A DNA stretch of 64,000 nt from Planctomycetaceae bacterium (GTDB taxonomy: Bacteria; Planctomycetota; Planctomycetia; Pirellulales; Pirellulaceae), in assembly GCA_016794985.1 (NCBI GenBank), contig JAEUIQ010000022.1:1-64000 (forward strand), in the 5' to 3' direction. A program made the position numbers and the translations under genes. Position 1 is the first letter of the stretch; each line of letters opens with the position of its first letter. Shown piece after piece: positions 1-8,420 of this stretch. Under the pieces are notes generated by a model. It made no database searches, was not told where the DNA came from, and saw only the letters and a program-made list of their open reading frames with translations.

Positions 1-42
1 CCGAGACAAGCTCGGCAGCGGCCATGTCTTGGCTTGCGAGAT

Positions 43-486
43 GCAGTTGTGTCGGCCCTCCAGGCCTTTTTTGGATGAGGTGTCAATCTAACCGGTGGCT
101 TGCGCACACCGGCAAGGGTTGTTTCGGCCCATTCGGGCCTAAGATCATCGAACAAGATACTTAGGCTCTGCGATTGGTGTCGGACATTCGGGCCTACGAT
201 CATCGAGCAAGATACTTAGGCTCTGCGATTGTGTCGGACATTCGGGCCTACGATCATCGAGCAAGATACTTGGGCTCTGCGATTGGTGTCGGACATTCGG
301 GCCTACGATCATCGAGCAAGATACTTAGGCTCTGCGATTGACGTCGGACATTCGGGCCTATGATCAGCGAGCAAGATGTTGGCAGGCTGCAATTGTGTCG
401 GCCCGCCAGGCCTTTTTGGGATGAGGCGTCAATCTAACCGGTGGCTCGCGCACACCGGCAAGGGTTGTTTCGGCCCATTCGGGCCT
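43..486. repeat. Nested repeat: 98-bp direct repeats flanking a ~55-bp tandem array
   Basis: Positions 43-140 and 389-486 are the same 98-bp segment with only about five substitutions and no length change. Between and partly overlapping them lie four head-to-tail copies of a 54-55 bp unit, starting near 131, 186, 240 and 295, with a degraded fifth copy from 350. Each unit begins ATTCGGGCCT and contains GATCATCGAGCAAGATACTT. No plausible coding frame with a ribosome binding site crosses the block. The layout (long repeat, short repeats, long repeat) suggests a minisatellite grown inside a duplicated segment. Function unknown. Confidence 0.9.
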
Positions 487-578
487 ACGCTCGCCGGGAT
501 AAATGCTTCAAAACGTTGGGGTGATGGTGTTGTTAGCGTCAGTCGGAAGGTTTACTGCCCAGCAGCAGGCTTCCGCAG

Positions 579-673
579 GGAAAGCGGCAGCAAGCTACTG
601 ATGGAAAACGGCTGCAGGCTTCTGGAGGGAAAACGGCTGCGAGCTACTGAGGGAAAGCGGCAGCAAGCGGCGG
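579..673. repeat. Degenerate 24-bp tandem repeat, four copies
   Basis: Four copies of a roughly 24-bp unit start near 579, 603, 628 and 652; the unit reads GGAAARCGGCWGCRAGCTAC with variation. It is GC-rich and lies between the nested repeat block and the first gene. The rest of 487-805 shows no gene or recognisable signal. Confidence 0.75.
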
Positions 674-805
674 CAGTCCAAAGGCTTCGGCATTCCTGAC
701 TTGGGTCTGTCTCAACGAGCAATGATGGAATCTCTTGTTGGTTTGATATGGAATGATGTTCATTGATGATTGATGGAGTACGCCAAATATGCTCCGATCA
801 TCTCG

Positions 806-1237
806 CTAGTCAGATGCTGTTTCGGATCCGTGCAGTGTTAGTACCAAACGTCGTGGGCCGCCATCGTTGCGATGTTCGCAGAGATAGATCCCTTGCCAGG
901 TGCCCAAGGCCAGGCGGTTGTCTCGAATTGGGATCGACAAGCTGAAGCCCATCAGTGAGCCCTTGATGTGGGCTGGCATGTCGTCGCGGCCTTCCGTTGT
1001 GTGAACATAGGGCCATGATTCGGGGACCAAACGATTGGCCGCCATCTCCATGTCCAGGCGGACGTCGGGATCTGCGTTTTCATTGATCGTTAGTGAGGCG
1101 CTGGTGTGTTGAATGAAAACGTGCAGCAAGCCAACTTTTAGAGACTTCAATTCCGGTAATTGACTCACGATCTCATGAGTAACTAAGTGAAATCCTCGCT
1201 GTTTCGCGCCGAGGGTGATTAGTTTTTGAAGCCACAT
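806..1237 (-). CDS. yjbQ: UPF0047 / YjbQ family protein
   Basis: A 143-residue protein that matches the YjbQ (UPF0047) family over its whole length; members are about 135-145 residues. Visible family motifs are HTSASLTINENADPDVR in the first half, EGRDDMPAHIK in the middle and LGTWQGIYLCEHR near the C-terminus, giving the conserved His, Asn and Glu residues clustered in the family's active-site pocket. Family members have been reported to have weak thiamine phosphate synthase activity, but the true role is unsettled. An in-frame ATG lies 12 codons upstream (1273); I chose the one giving MWLQK, because family members begin at this point. The gene stands alone, with a separate minus-strand cluster upstream. 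Confidence 0.88.
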   Translation of the reverse strand: MWLQKLITLGAKQRGFHLVTHEIVSQLPELKSLKVGLLHVFIQHTSASLTINENADPDVRLDMEMAANRLVPESWPYVHTTEGRDDMPAHIKGSLMGFSLSIPIRDNRLALGTWQGIYLCEHRNDGGPRRLVLTLHGSETASD

Positions 1238-1369
1238 CGTCGCAATCCTGTACTCGATGATTTGCCCGAACAATCGTTCTACGCATTCAGGGATCCACGC
1301 TAACCCAATTCGAGCATCCCGTGAGTTTCTGTAAGTACAGCGATCTCGTTGTGCGGGCTTGAGCTTGGG

Positions 1370-2731
1370 TTACCGACTCTTTAGGTATTTGTCGTCTTCT
1401 TCGCACAGTCCGGCGGGGTCGACTTCAATCACGGTGCCATCAGGCTTTTCGAGAACGACTTTGCCATTCTTGTACTCGCGAAACTTGGCTTCGACACTAA
1501 ATTTTCGGTCCTTGCTAAACCAGACTCGAGAAACGCTCGGGGCGTTAGAAGAATTCGCCGAGTCGGAGGCTGAGTTTTTGCTACCCGTCGAAGTAGCGCC
1601 CTCTGGTGATGAAGGCTTGAGGCCAGCCACGCCAAGGCCACACAATTGTCCGCCGTCCAACTTGCCAAAAACCCCGACCACCATCGCGCCATCGCCATCC
1701 AGTTCCGTCATGGAACCGGAGGCCCGACCGATTCGTTCAGAATCATATTGGTCAAAAGTATCCAAGCCATTTTCAGACTGGTTGTACTTTACGAACCGAA
1801 GCTGCATGGCAAGGGATTGACTATCGGCAGCGACGATCGCTCCCCCGACAACAAAGCCGGGCTTGGCCAGTACCAATTCTTGCGAGTCGCCCAAGCTGCC
1901 ACAAGCCTCGCCGGTCACGTATTGGCTTTCCAATTGGTAGATTGGCTCGAAGCCACTAATGCGCCCTTGCTTCGTGCCAATTCGCATTCCGACCATGACG
2001 CTTCCTGCCGGGCCATGACCACGAAAATCTTGACCAAGCTCTGCTCCTACAAACTTGGACTTTTGCGCTTGGTTGAGCGAGTATTGGAACTTTGGTAAGG
2101 GAATTGGAGCGGAAGTCGGTAGTTCGACTAATGCTGAACTGTTGGTGCGATTGGAAGGAAGACGTACGTCGACTGGGGTCGAGTCGCCGTTACGGTTGAG
2201 TCGATTGTCGGGGTTTCGATTCATCGGGTCCGAGGCATTGGGAACGCCGCTATCGGAAATGCGATTCGATTCGGGGCCGGACTTGTCGAGCGAGCGGTTG
2301 CGATCGGGTTGCCGGACCTCGACTTGATCCTCACCAAACGGTTGCATGACTCGATTTGGGAGCGGATTCGTGGCCGGTGGAAGTTTGTCAATCTCTTCCG
2401 GAGTCAAATAATCCGGTCGTTCGAGCGACTCGATCCATCCATAGGCGAAAGAATCGCGATCGGATTGGGATTGCTCGAAAAAAAGAACGCTGGCGAAAAG
2501 GCAGAGTCCCGAGAAGAGGAGATATCCAATACCGTAGATCACGGTCGAGACTTTATCTTCGCGGGAATCGTACCGATCAAGTGAAACGAAAATGAAGACG
2601 CAACGCCCCGCGAAACCAATTGCTATGAATGCGATCAGGAGCAGGGCGGCACTCGCAATGATGGGATCGGTATAACGGAGAAGCTTGAGACTGCGAGCTG
2701 CCAACAGGCCCGTTAATTCCATAAACTCCAC
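1370..2731 (-). CDS. Membrane protein with C-terminal SHD1 domain
   Basis: A 453-residue protein. Two hydrophobic segments near residues 21-50 and 65-90 probably anchor it in the membrane. A long low-complexity stretch rich in Asn, Arg, Asp, Pro and Ser follows (about 110-210), then a Gly-rich central part of unknown type. The last 50 residues (from VSRVWFSKDRKFSVEAKF to DKYLKSR) look like an SHD1 (SLA1 homology 1) domain, a small beta domain common in planctomycete secreted proteins, with the typical W, F-V-A, KPDGT and L-E-D-KY pattern. The start is read as GTG because GGAG lies six bases upstream; an ATG three codons later is possible. It is the last gene of a minus-strand run with the next two upstream genes. 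Specific function unknown. Confidence 0.75.
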   Translation of the reverse strand: MEFMELTGLLAARSLKLLRYTDPIIASAALLLIAFIAIGFAGRCVFIFVSLDRYDSREDKVSTVIYGIGYLLFSGLCLFASVLFFEQSQSDRDSFAYGWIESLERPDYLTPEEIDKLPPATNPLPNRVMQPFGEDQVEVRQPDRNRSLDKSGPESNRISDSGVPNASDPMNRNPDNRLNRNGDSTPVDVRLPSNRTNSSALVELPTSAPIPLPKFQYSLNQAQKSKFVGAELGQDFRGHGPAGSVMVGMRIGTKQGRISGFEPIYQLESQYVTGEACGSLGDSQELVLAKPGFVVGGAIVAADSQSLAMQLRFVKYNQSENGLDTFDQYDSERIGRASGSMTELDGDGAMVVGVFGKLDGGQLCGLGVAGLKPSSPEGATSTGSKNSASDSANSSNAPSVSRVWFSKDRKFSVEAKFREYKNGKVVLEKPDGTVIEVDPAGLCEEDDKYLKSR

Positions 2732-2824
2732 AGTTTGCTCCGCTTCTTAAAGAATCGCGACGACTGATCGATCGTGAGTCTAAATGCTATATCAGTTCAA
2801 TTCAAGATTCAATTCTGTTGGTGT

Positions 2825-3337
2825 TCATGTGCGGTCATTAAACAAGCGATCGAAATGGCTTTGGCGGGGGAAGATGGCAAGCATTCCCAAGAGTATTGCT
2901 CCGGTCACGATGAGTGGGAGCAAGCTTTGGTTGACCATGAACACGATCAGGTTGAAGAAGGCAGCTCCTTCCATCAGGGCGAAACGAATGATCGTGGTGG
3001 ATTGATTTCGTTCCAGCAGGGTTCGCACCAACCCGTCGTCCCAATCCGACGCCTTTGGATCGCTTGCTTTAACGCCAGACGCCGATGGCAGTAGCAGTTT
3101 CAATTGTTGCGCGTGAAAGATCGGCACAAGAAAAACAGCAGCAACCACATTGCCGAAACCAAGCATCGATCCAACAATCCCTAACACATCCACATCCCAT
3201 CGTAGCTCCTTTCCGAGAGATAGGCTCGCCACAATGAGTGCAAAAAACAAAACGCCAACCACCAAGGCTCCTGTGATAAATTGGACAGTCAACTTGGCTT
3301 TGGCGACTAGGCTCTCTTGCTGGATGGTCAACGGCAT
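2825..3337 (-). CDS. Small integral membrane protein, unknown
   Basis: A 170-residue protein with about four hydrophobic helices (near residues 18-42, 50-75, 120-140 and 142-160) separated by a short hydrophilic loop rich in Ser, Lys and Asp. No family was recognised. It lies 73 bp downstream of the sigma54 activator and 93 bp upstream of the SHD1 protein, all on the minus strand, so it may be co-transcribed with either. The start is an ATG following a stop in the same frame. Confidence 0.65.
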   Translation of the reverse strand: MPLTIQQESLVAKAKLTVQFITGALVVGVLFFALIVASLSLGKELRWDVDVLGIVGSMLGFGNVVAAVFLVPIFHAQQLKLLLPSASGVKASDPKASDWDDGLVRTLLERNQSTTIIRFALMEGAAFFNLIVFMVNQSLLPLIVTGAILLGMLAIFPRQSHFDRLFNDRT

Positions 3338-3410
3338 CTAATCCTCGACAAAAATATCAACAATCCGAAGGGTGACTTCCCGTGAGAACCAATCTTTTCA
3401 AGCCGTGGAA

Positions 3411-5450
3411 CTAGCCCACGCGAAATCTTTCCAAGTCGTAGCGTTTGATTTTACGATCAAGGGTCGAGCGCTCTACGCCCAGGATTGTCGCGGTTTTACT
3501 TTTATTCCATTGCGTGTTGTTCAAGACATTGAGAATGTGGCGTCGTTCCATCTCGTCCAACGTGACCGGTTCAAATTGGCCATCGCTTTCGATCTCCAAA
3601 TTGGTTTCACTGGCGGAACGAAGATTCGACAAAGCCAATTCTTCAGCATCGATTGTGTCGTGGTTGGACAAGACAACGGCTCGCTCGACGACGTTCTTCA
3701 ATTCACGCACGTTGCCCGGCCAACGATAGTGTCGCAGTCGTTCGCTGGCCGCGTGGGAAAATCGTTTGTGTCGCTTACCCAATTCAGTACAAAATTTGGC
3801 CAGGAAGTACTCGGCAATTTCCGGCACGTCCTCGCGTCGTTTGCGGAGGGCCGGCACGTCGATCTCCACCACGCGGAGGCGGAAGTATAGGTCCTTGCGA
3901 AACGTTCCTTGTTGGACGGCTTGTTCGAGATCTCGATTGGTGGCCGCGATAACGCGAACATTGACTTTGATGGGTTTGCTGCCACCGACTCGTTCGAAAG
4001 GATGCCCTTCCAGGACACGGAGAAACTTGGCTTGTACCGCTGCGCTCATTTCCCCAATTTCGTCCAGCATCAGTGTTCCGGTATCAGCGGTTTCGAATTT
4101 TCCCATCTTTTTTTCGGTCGCACCGGTAAAAGCGCCTTTTTCATGACCGAACAATTCGCTTTCCAGCAGTGACTCGGACAGGGCCGCGCAGTTCATGCAT
4201 ATAAAGGGGCCTTTGCTACGGTGACTCGCGAAATGAATCGCGCGGGCCACCAGTTCCTTGCCGACACCGCTCTCTCCGCGCACGAGCACCGTGGCATTGG
4301 TGGGGGCGACTTGAGCCACTTGTTGATGGACCAATTGCATGGCTGGGCCGCTGCCCACGATTTCGCTTTCCGTTCCTAATCGTTCGCGCAATTGCGTGAC
4401 TTCGCGGCGGGTGACCGAGATGACTTCGCTCATTTTTTGTTGACGGCTGAGGCTCTTGTAGGCCAACGACAGATTGTCGGCGACCGCCAAGGTGAAATCC
4501 AAGTCTTCCGCGGTCAGTCCCGTGTCTGCTTCGGTGGTGTACAGGTGAATCAGCCCGCGAACCATGACTGGACCTGGGCCTCCCTGAGCCGTCACGCGGA
4601 GCGGAGCGCAAATGACGCTCTGAGCCAGGATCTCGCCTTTGCTATCGCGCAGTCCGATATTCGAGTCGTCAGCAATGTCCTGAGCGAGGATGGCTTCACC
4701 GGTTTCCGTGACGGTCCGAGCGAGATAGTTCGAGATGCGTCGGTAGACGTGCGGCTGGTTGCTGCGGGAGGCGACGAGATCCAATTCCGGGACCTGGCCT
4801 TTGGCTCCGGACCGAACCAACCAAATCGCACCGGCACTGACTCGGGTGTTCTCGAACAATCCGTCCAAGGCCAATCGGGCGGCATTCGCGAACGAGGTTT
4901 GACCGGCGAGCGAGAACGCCAAACGGCAAAGTTGCCATGCCGCTCGACCAATCGACGAACCCGCATCGGCGGGATGGTCGCGATGCAAGAGTTCGGTTTC
5001 ATGTTTGCGATGAACGATTTGGGGAGGTTCAGATTCTTGTCCGTCCAGAAACTCTTCCGCGGACGGCTCGGAGTCGTCCAATTCGAGTCCGGGCGATGTC
5101 GCTTGCGGGGGCAGGCCGGAAAGGGTTGGAGCCTCGTCCATCCCCAGATGAGCCGGCAGTTGTTCGTAAAAGGTGAGGACCGACTTGCCAATCATCACCG
5201 ACTCGCCATTTTCCAAAGTATGGTCAGAAACCAAACGCACGCCGGATACCGAAGTGCCATTGCGGCTATCCAAATCTCGGACCACCCAATTCCCTTCGGT
5301 GTGGAAAATCTCCGCGTGATAGCGACTAACTTGTTCTGATCGGACCACGATGGAATTTGTGGGAGAACGCCCGACGGTGACGCGCCGACCCACGATCAAG
5401 CGAAACACGTCGGACCATTTGTTGTCTTCTTGAATAACCAAATAGGCCAT
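3411..5450 (-). CDS. FHA-GAF-AAA+ sigma54-dependent transcriptional activator
   Basis: A 679-residue enhancer-binding protein of the NtrC class. Domains in order: FHA (about 20-95; GRSP at 27-30, SRYHAE at 42-47, RNG at 63-65) for binding phosphothreonine peptides; GAF-like sensor (about 185-335); AAA+ sigma54 interaction domain (about 360-585) with Walker A GESGVGKE at 392-399, intact GAFTGA loop at 439-444 and Walker B LMLDEIGE near 460; and a Fis-type HTH at the C-terminus (about 630-676). With GAFTGA intact it should contact sigma54 RNA polymerase and hydrolyse ATP to open promoters. There is no receiver domain, so input probably comes from Ser/Thr kinase signalling through FHA and from a GAF ligand. 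This architecture is familiar in planctomycetes and myxobacteria. The target genes are not evident. Confidence 0.95.
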   Translation of the reverse strand: MAYLVIQEDNKWSDVFRLIVGRRVTVGRSPTNSIVVRSEQVSRYHAEIFHTEGNWVVRDLDSRNGTSVSGVRLVSDHTLENGESVMIGKSVLTFYEQLPAHLGMDEAPTLSGLPPQATSPGLELDDSEPSAEEFLDGQESEPPQIVHRKHETELLHRDHPADAGSSIGRAAWQLCRLAFSLAGQTSFANAARLALDGLFENTRVSAGAIWLVRSGAKGQVPELDLVASRSNQPHVYRRISNYLARTVTETGEAILAQDIADDSNIGLRDSKGEILAQSVICAPLRVTAQGGPGPVMVRGLIHLYTTEADTGLTAEDLDFTLAVADNLSLAYKSLSRQQKMSEVISVTRREVTQLRERLGTESEIVGSGPAMQLVHQQVAQVAPTNATVLVRGESGVGKELVARAIHFASHRSKGPFICMNCAALSESLLESELFGHEKGAFTGATEKKMGKFETADTGTLMLDEIGEMSAAVQAKFLRVLEGHPFERVGGSKPIKVNVRVIAATNRDLEQAVQQGTFRKDLYFRLRVVEIDVPALRKRREDVPEIAEYFLAKFCTELGKRHKRFSHAASERLRHYRWPGNVRELKNVVERAVVLSNHDTIDAEELALSNLRSASETNLEIESDGQFEPVTLDEMERRHILNVLNNTQWNKSKTATILGVERSTLDRKIKRYDLERFRVG

Positions 5451-5999
5451 CCCGGCCTCCTGAGGAAAGAGCTAACCACGCTTCACCCGGCCTAATTCTA
5501 CCCCCGTTTAGACAGAATCCGCAAGAAATAGCATCGGCTATCGGACTTTGGGCCGCCAAACCCGTAATTTGAGGTAAAGTTACAAGGTTTGTTCGCAGGT
5601 TTTGCTCGAATCGGGCCGGGAAACGGGCTCGGTGGACCGATACAACCGAACCAGAAGGAACTTTGCCGGAGTCCTTCCCAGAATTGTGCGGTTTGTAATA
5701 AATCGGAAAGAATCTTTTCTTGCGAAGAAAGCCGAGCACAATTACTCTGGACGTATCGCAAGGCGCGAACCGGCGGGACATCGTTCATTGCGGGTGGGGG
5801 CATTGCGGGTGGGGCGAATCCGTCAAGTCGATTGAGATTGGACGACTCCGATCGGCACGGGGAGCAAGCCATTTCGGCAGAATTGACTAGCCCGTTTGAC
5901 ACTTTTGGGAAGTGCAACGAGCGATGGTTGGTTTGGCGAAATCGGGTCAGTTTGGCAAAAACTAGGGGATTTAGAACGGGAATTTTGGAGTTTCATTCC
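5451..5999. other. Divergent intergenic region (549 bp)
   Basis: Separates the minus-strand sigma54 activator from the plus-strand DUF1598 gene. It contains a tandem pair of a 15-bp unit (5786-5815, CATTGCGGGTGGGGG then GGGGC variant) and a perfect TTGACA at 5897-5902, but no good -10 element at the right distance, so no promoter is called. An in-frame extension of the DUF1598 reading frame runs upstream to 5589 but reads as non-coding. Confidence 0.5.
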
Positions 6000-7373
6000 A
6001 TGCATCAGACTTTTCGTGGTTGGATTCGGTCGCTCGGAATCATCGTGGCGGCCATGCTTCTAGTAACCTCTTTGGTGCCGAACGCCCAAGCCCAATTTGG
6101 TGGCAATTTCGGTAGTGTCGTCGGTGGTGTTCGCGTGGATGCCAGTGGCGTATTGGGAATGCCATTGGAGCAGCTTGACCCGGCAGTTCAAGCAAGATTG
6201 GCCACGGTTGTCAGCGAAAACAATCGTTTGTTTACGGACCACAACGGGCTGCGAAAGTTGTCTTTGCGACAACTCAACGAAGTCGTAGCCAACGCCGCGA
6301 AAGATAAGGGGACAATCCCCGGGGAAGCTCGCTTTTTGGGCGGATTGGTTCGGATCGAGTATGTCTACGTCGATCAAGATCGAAACGACTTGATCTTGGT
6401 TGGGAAGGGCGATGCCTTGGTCGCGGACGCGAACGGGAATGTAGTGGGTCAGAATACAGGCTTGCCTGCTTTGCACCTGGAAGACTTGATGACGGCCTTG
6501 CGAACGGTCGATCAAGCGACGACCGGGGCTGGCATCAGTGTGTCGATCGAGCCCAACGAAGAGTCTCGCGTCGCGTTTCGTGAATTGACAGCCGCGGCTG
6601 AACGAAATCGACAAGTGAACTCGAATTTGGTTGGCCAATTGGAACAAGCCATGGGGCCACAAAATGTGATTCTGACAGGCGTTCCGGCCGACAGCCGGTT
6701 TGCCAATGTGTTGGCTTTGGCTGATTATCGAATGAAACGAATTTCCATGGGGCTCGATGAGTCACCATTGAAGGAATTGCCCAGCTTCGTAAGTATGTTG
6801 TCGCGGAGCAATAGCTTGAAGTCGCTGACGCCGCGATTCTGGATGGAAATGAATTACAATCCAGTTCGTCGAAGCGAAGATGGAAAAGTGTTTCAACTGA
6901 GTGGCGACGGGGTCAAGACGCTGACTGAAAATGACTTTATCGATAAGCAAGGCAAGTCGGCTGCCTCCGGCAAACGCGATGCGATTGCGGCCAAGTGGGC
7001 GGCCAATATGACCGAACACTATGGGGACTTGATCAACAAGGATCAGATTTTCGCGGAACTGCGCAACATGTTTGATTTCTCAGTTGTTGCCGCGTTGATC
7101 GAAAAGGAAGGACTGTTGGCTGCTTCCGGTGCCGAAATCAACACTTTGTTGGGTACTGGGGAGTCGGTTGAAATGCCGAAATGGAACGTTCCTACGCAAG
7201 TGCCAACATCCGCCAGCTTGATCAGCAACAGTCGTGGGACGATGGTTACCGCCTCCGGTGGTGTTCAACTCGATCCGTGGTCGGTGGTCAGTCGTGTCGA
7301 AGTGGATGCGGACTTGGCCAAGTTCGGTTCTGAATTCGCAAAGCACGATGGAACCAAGTTGGCTTGGAACTGA
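6000..7373 (+). CDS. Secreted DUF1598 protein
   Basis: A 457-residue protein. It begins with an Arg-containing n-region and a hydrophobic helix ending AQA around residue 31, a good signal peptide. The mature part matches the planctomycete DUF1598 family: GVRVDASGVL, then LRQLNEVVANAAKDKG, then FLGGLVRIEYVYVDQDRND, then DESPLKELPSFVSMLS and RRSEDGKVFQLSGDGVKTLTEN later on. The start is placed at the ATG at 6000 with GGAG about ten bases upstream, because the signal peptide begins there. Function is unknown; family members are exported and restricted mainly to planctomycetes. A strong terminator lies about 100 bp downstream. Confidence 0.85.
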   Translation: MHQTFRGWIRSLGIIVAAMLLVTSLVPNAQAQFGGNFGSVVGGVRVDASGVLGMPLEQLDPAVQARLATVVSENNRLFTDHNGLRKLSLRQLNEVVANAAKDKGTIPGEARFLGGLVRIEYVYVDQDRNDLILVGKGDALVADANGNVVGQNTGLPALHLEDLMTALRTVDQATTGAGISVSIEPNEESRVAFRELTAAAERNRQVNSNLVGQLEQAMGPQNVILTGVPADSRFANVLALADYRMKRISMGLDESPLKELPSFVSMLSRSNSLKSLTPRFWMEMNYNPVRRSEDGKVFQLSGDGVKTLTENDFIDKQGKSAASGKRDAIAAKWAANMTEHYGDLINKDQIFAELRNMFDFSVVAALIEKEGLLAASGAEINTLLGTGESVEMPKWNVPTQVPTSASLISNSRGTMVTASGGVQLDPWSVVSRVEVDADLAKFGSEFAKHDGTKLAWN

Positions 7374-7473
7374 GACATTCGGAGCTGGGAAAGATCTTGA
7401 TTGGCGGGATCGATCCTAACCCTCCGTGATGTTTTGAAATTTACTTGATCTGGATTTTTACTCTAACACTGAA

Positions 7474-7510
7474 GACCGACCGATGCGGACGACGCTCGGT
7501 CGGTTTTTTT
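7474..7510 (+). terminator. Rho-independent terminator after DUF1598 gene
   Basis: The stem arms ACCGACCGA (7475-7483) and TCGGTCGGT (7496-7504) are perfectly complementary around a 12-base loop, followed by a run of T to 7510. It lies about 100 bp past the DUF1598 stop codon. Confidence 0.85.
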
Positions 7511-7731
7511 GTTTGCCAATTTGAAGAAGCCGAACAAAGACTTTTGGATGAACGAGGGTCAATCTCCGAAACCAAGCTGCGGCGCAGGTGTTTTAGATTC
7601 GTCGAATCAGGAATTCTTCCGGTCGGTCTGTAAATCCGGATCCAGTTTCGATTTTCTCGGTCCACGGATTGGTTTGACCGCGTGAATAGTGGTTGGGCAC
7701 AATTCGGTCCATCGTTGTAGGAGTCTTGGTT

Positions 7732-8313
7732 ATGTTGAAGCGGTTTTGTTTGGTGAAATTGGCTGCGTTAGCCGCTGTATTGGTTGGATGTTCGTTGGCG
7801 CCGGATTTGATCCAAGCGCAAGAGGGCGAAGGGCGCGGTACGCAACAAGAAGGGGCGGAGGGTCGTGGTCCTGGGCGTGGGCAAGGCGGTGGTGCAGGTG
7901 GAGGTGGACGTGGTCGCGGCATGGGGGGCCTGTTTATCGGCATGTTTGATGACGACAAAGATGGCAAACTTTCCATCAAGGAACTCGAAGAAGGTTTTGC
8001 CAAGTTCAAAAAGATGGACTCGGACGGCGATGGTTTTTTGAGCTCTGAAGAGTTATCTGCCGGGATGCGTGAAATGATGCCACCAATGGCTCGGCCGGGT
8101 GCCGGTGGTGGGGCAGGAAATGGCGGCAGTGCAGGGCGTGGCGAAGGTGGTGAAGGTGGTGGCCGCAGTGGTCGAGGTGGCGCGGGTGGTCGAGGCGGTG
8201 AAGGCGGTGAAGGCGGTGAATCCAGCGGCGGTCGCCGCAATCGTCGCGGCGGCGGTGAAGGTGGCGGTGAAGGTGGTGGCGGCGAAGGTCGTGGCGAAGG
8301 TGGTGGTTTCTAG
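7732..8313 (+). CDS. Secreted EF-hand protein with Gly-rich tail
   Basis: A 193-residue protein. A signal sequence or lipoprotein-type leader occupies about residues 1-27 (VLVGCS, then a run ending in QA). After a Gly/Arg/Gln-rich linker come two EF-hand loops, DDDKDGKLSIKE and DSDGDGFLSSEE, in which every calcium-ligand position is filled by Asp, Ser, Lys or Glu as expected. The last 90 residues are almost entirely Gly, Glu, Arg and Ser in GGEGG-type repeats. AGGAG precedes the ATG. The role is probably calcium-dependent binding at the envelope; the Gly-rich tail may be extended and adhesive (inference). Confidence 0.85.
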   Translation: MLKRFCLVKLAALAAVLVGCSLAPDLIQAQEGEGRGTQQEGAEGRGPGRGQGGGAGGGGRGRGMGGLFIGMFDDDKDGKLSIKELEEGFAKFKKMDSDGDGFLSSEELSAGMREMMPPMARPGAGGGAGNGGSAGRGEGGEGGGRSGRGGAGGRGGEGGEGGESSGGRRNRRGGGEGGGEGGGGEGRGEGGGF

Positions 8314-8366
8314 CTGCATGAGCATGGTTCATGACCGCGCCAGTCCTCCCTACTCAGAGGCGTTGA

Positions 8367-8397
8367 GCCGTAATATCCTGGTTTGGGGTATTACGGC
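8367..8397 (+). terminator. Hairpin after EF-hand gene
   Basis: GCCGTAATATCC (8367-8378) pairs with GGGTATTACGGC (8386-8397) with one G-T pair and a seven-base loop. A T-rich but interrupted tail follows. It lies 50 bp after the stop and 24 bp before the amidohydrolase ATG. Confidence 0.65.
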
Positions 8398-8420
8398 CTT
8401 GTTTTGGTTTTGAGTCATGA

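Noticed and set aside
131..360. CRISPR-like array
   Set aside because: The units are head-to-tail without variable spacers between them; the whole 54-55 bp repeats, so this is a minisatellite. No cas genes are seen.
5589..5999. N-terminal extension of the DUF1598 protein
   Set aside because: The signal peptide begins at 6000 with its own ribosome binding site; the upstream stretch has unlikely amino acid content and no domain.
8006..8332. His/Arg-rich antisense reading frames opposite the EF-hand gene
   Set aside because: They mirror the Gly-rich codons of the real gene and have no independent ribosome binding site or domain.
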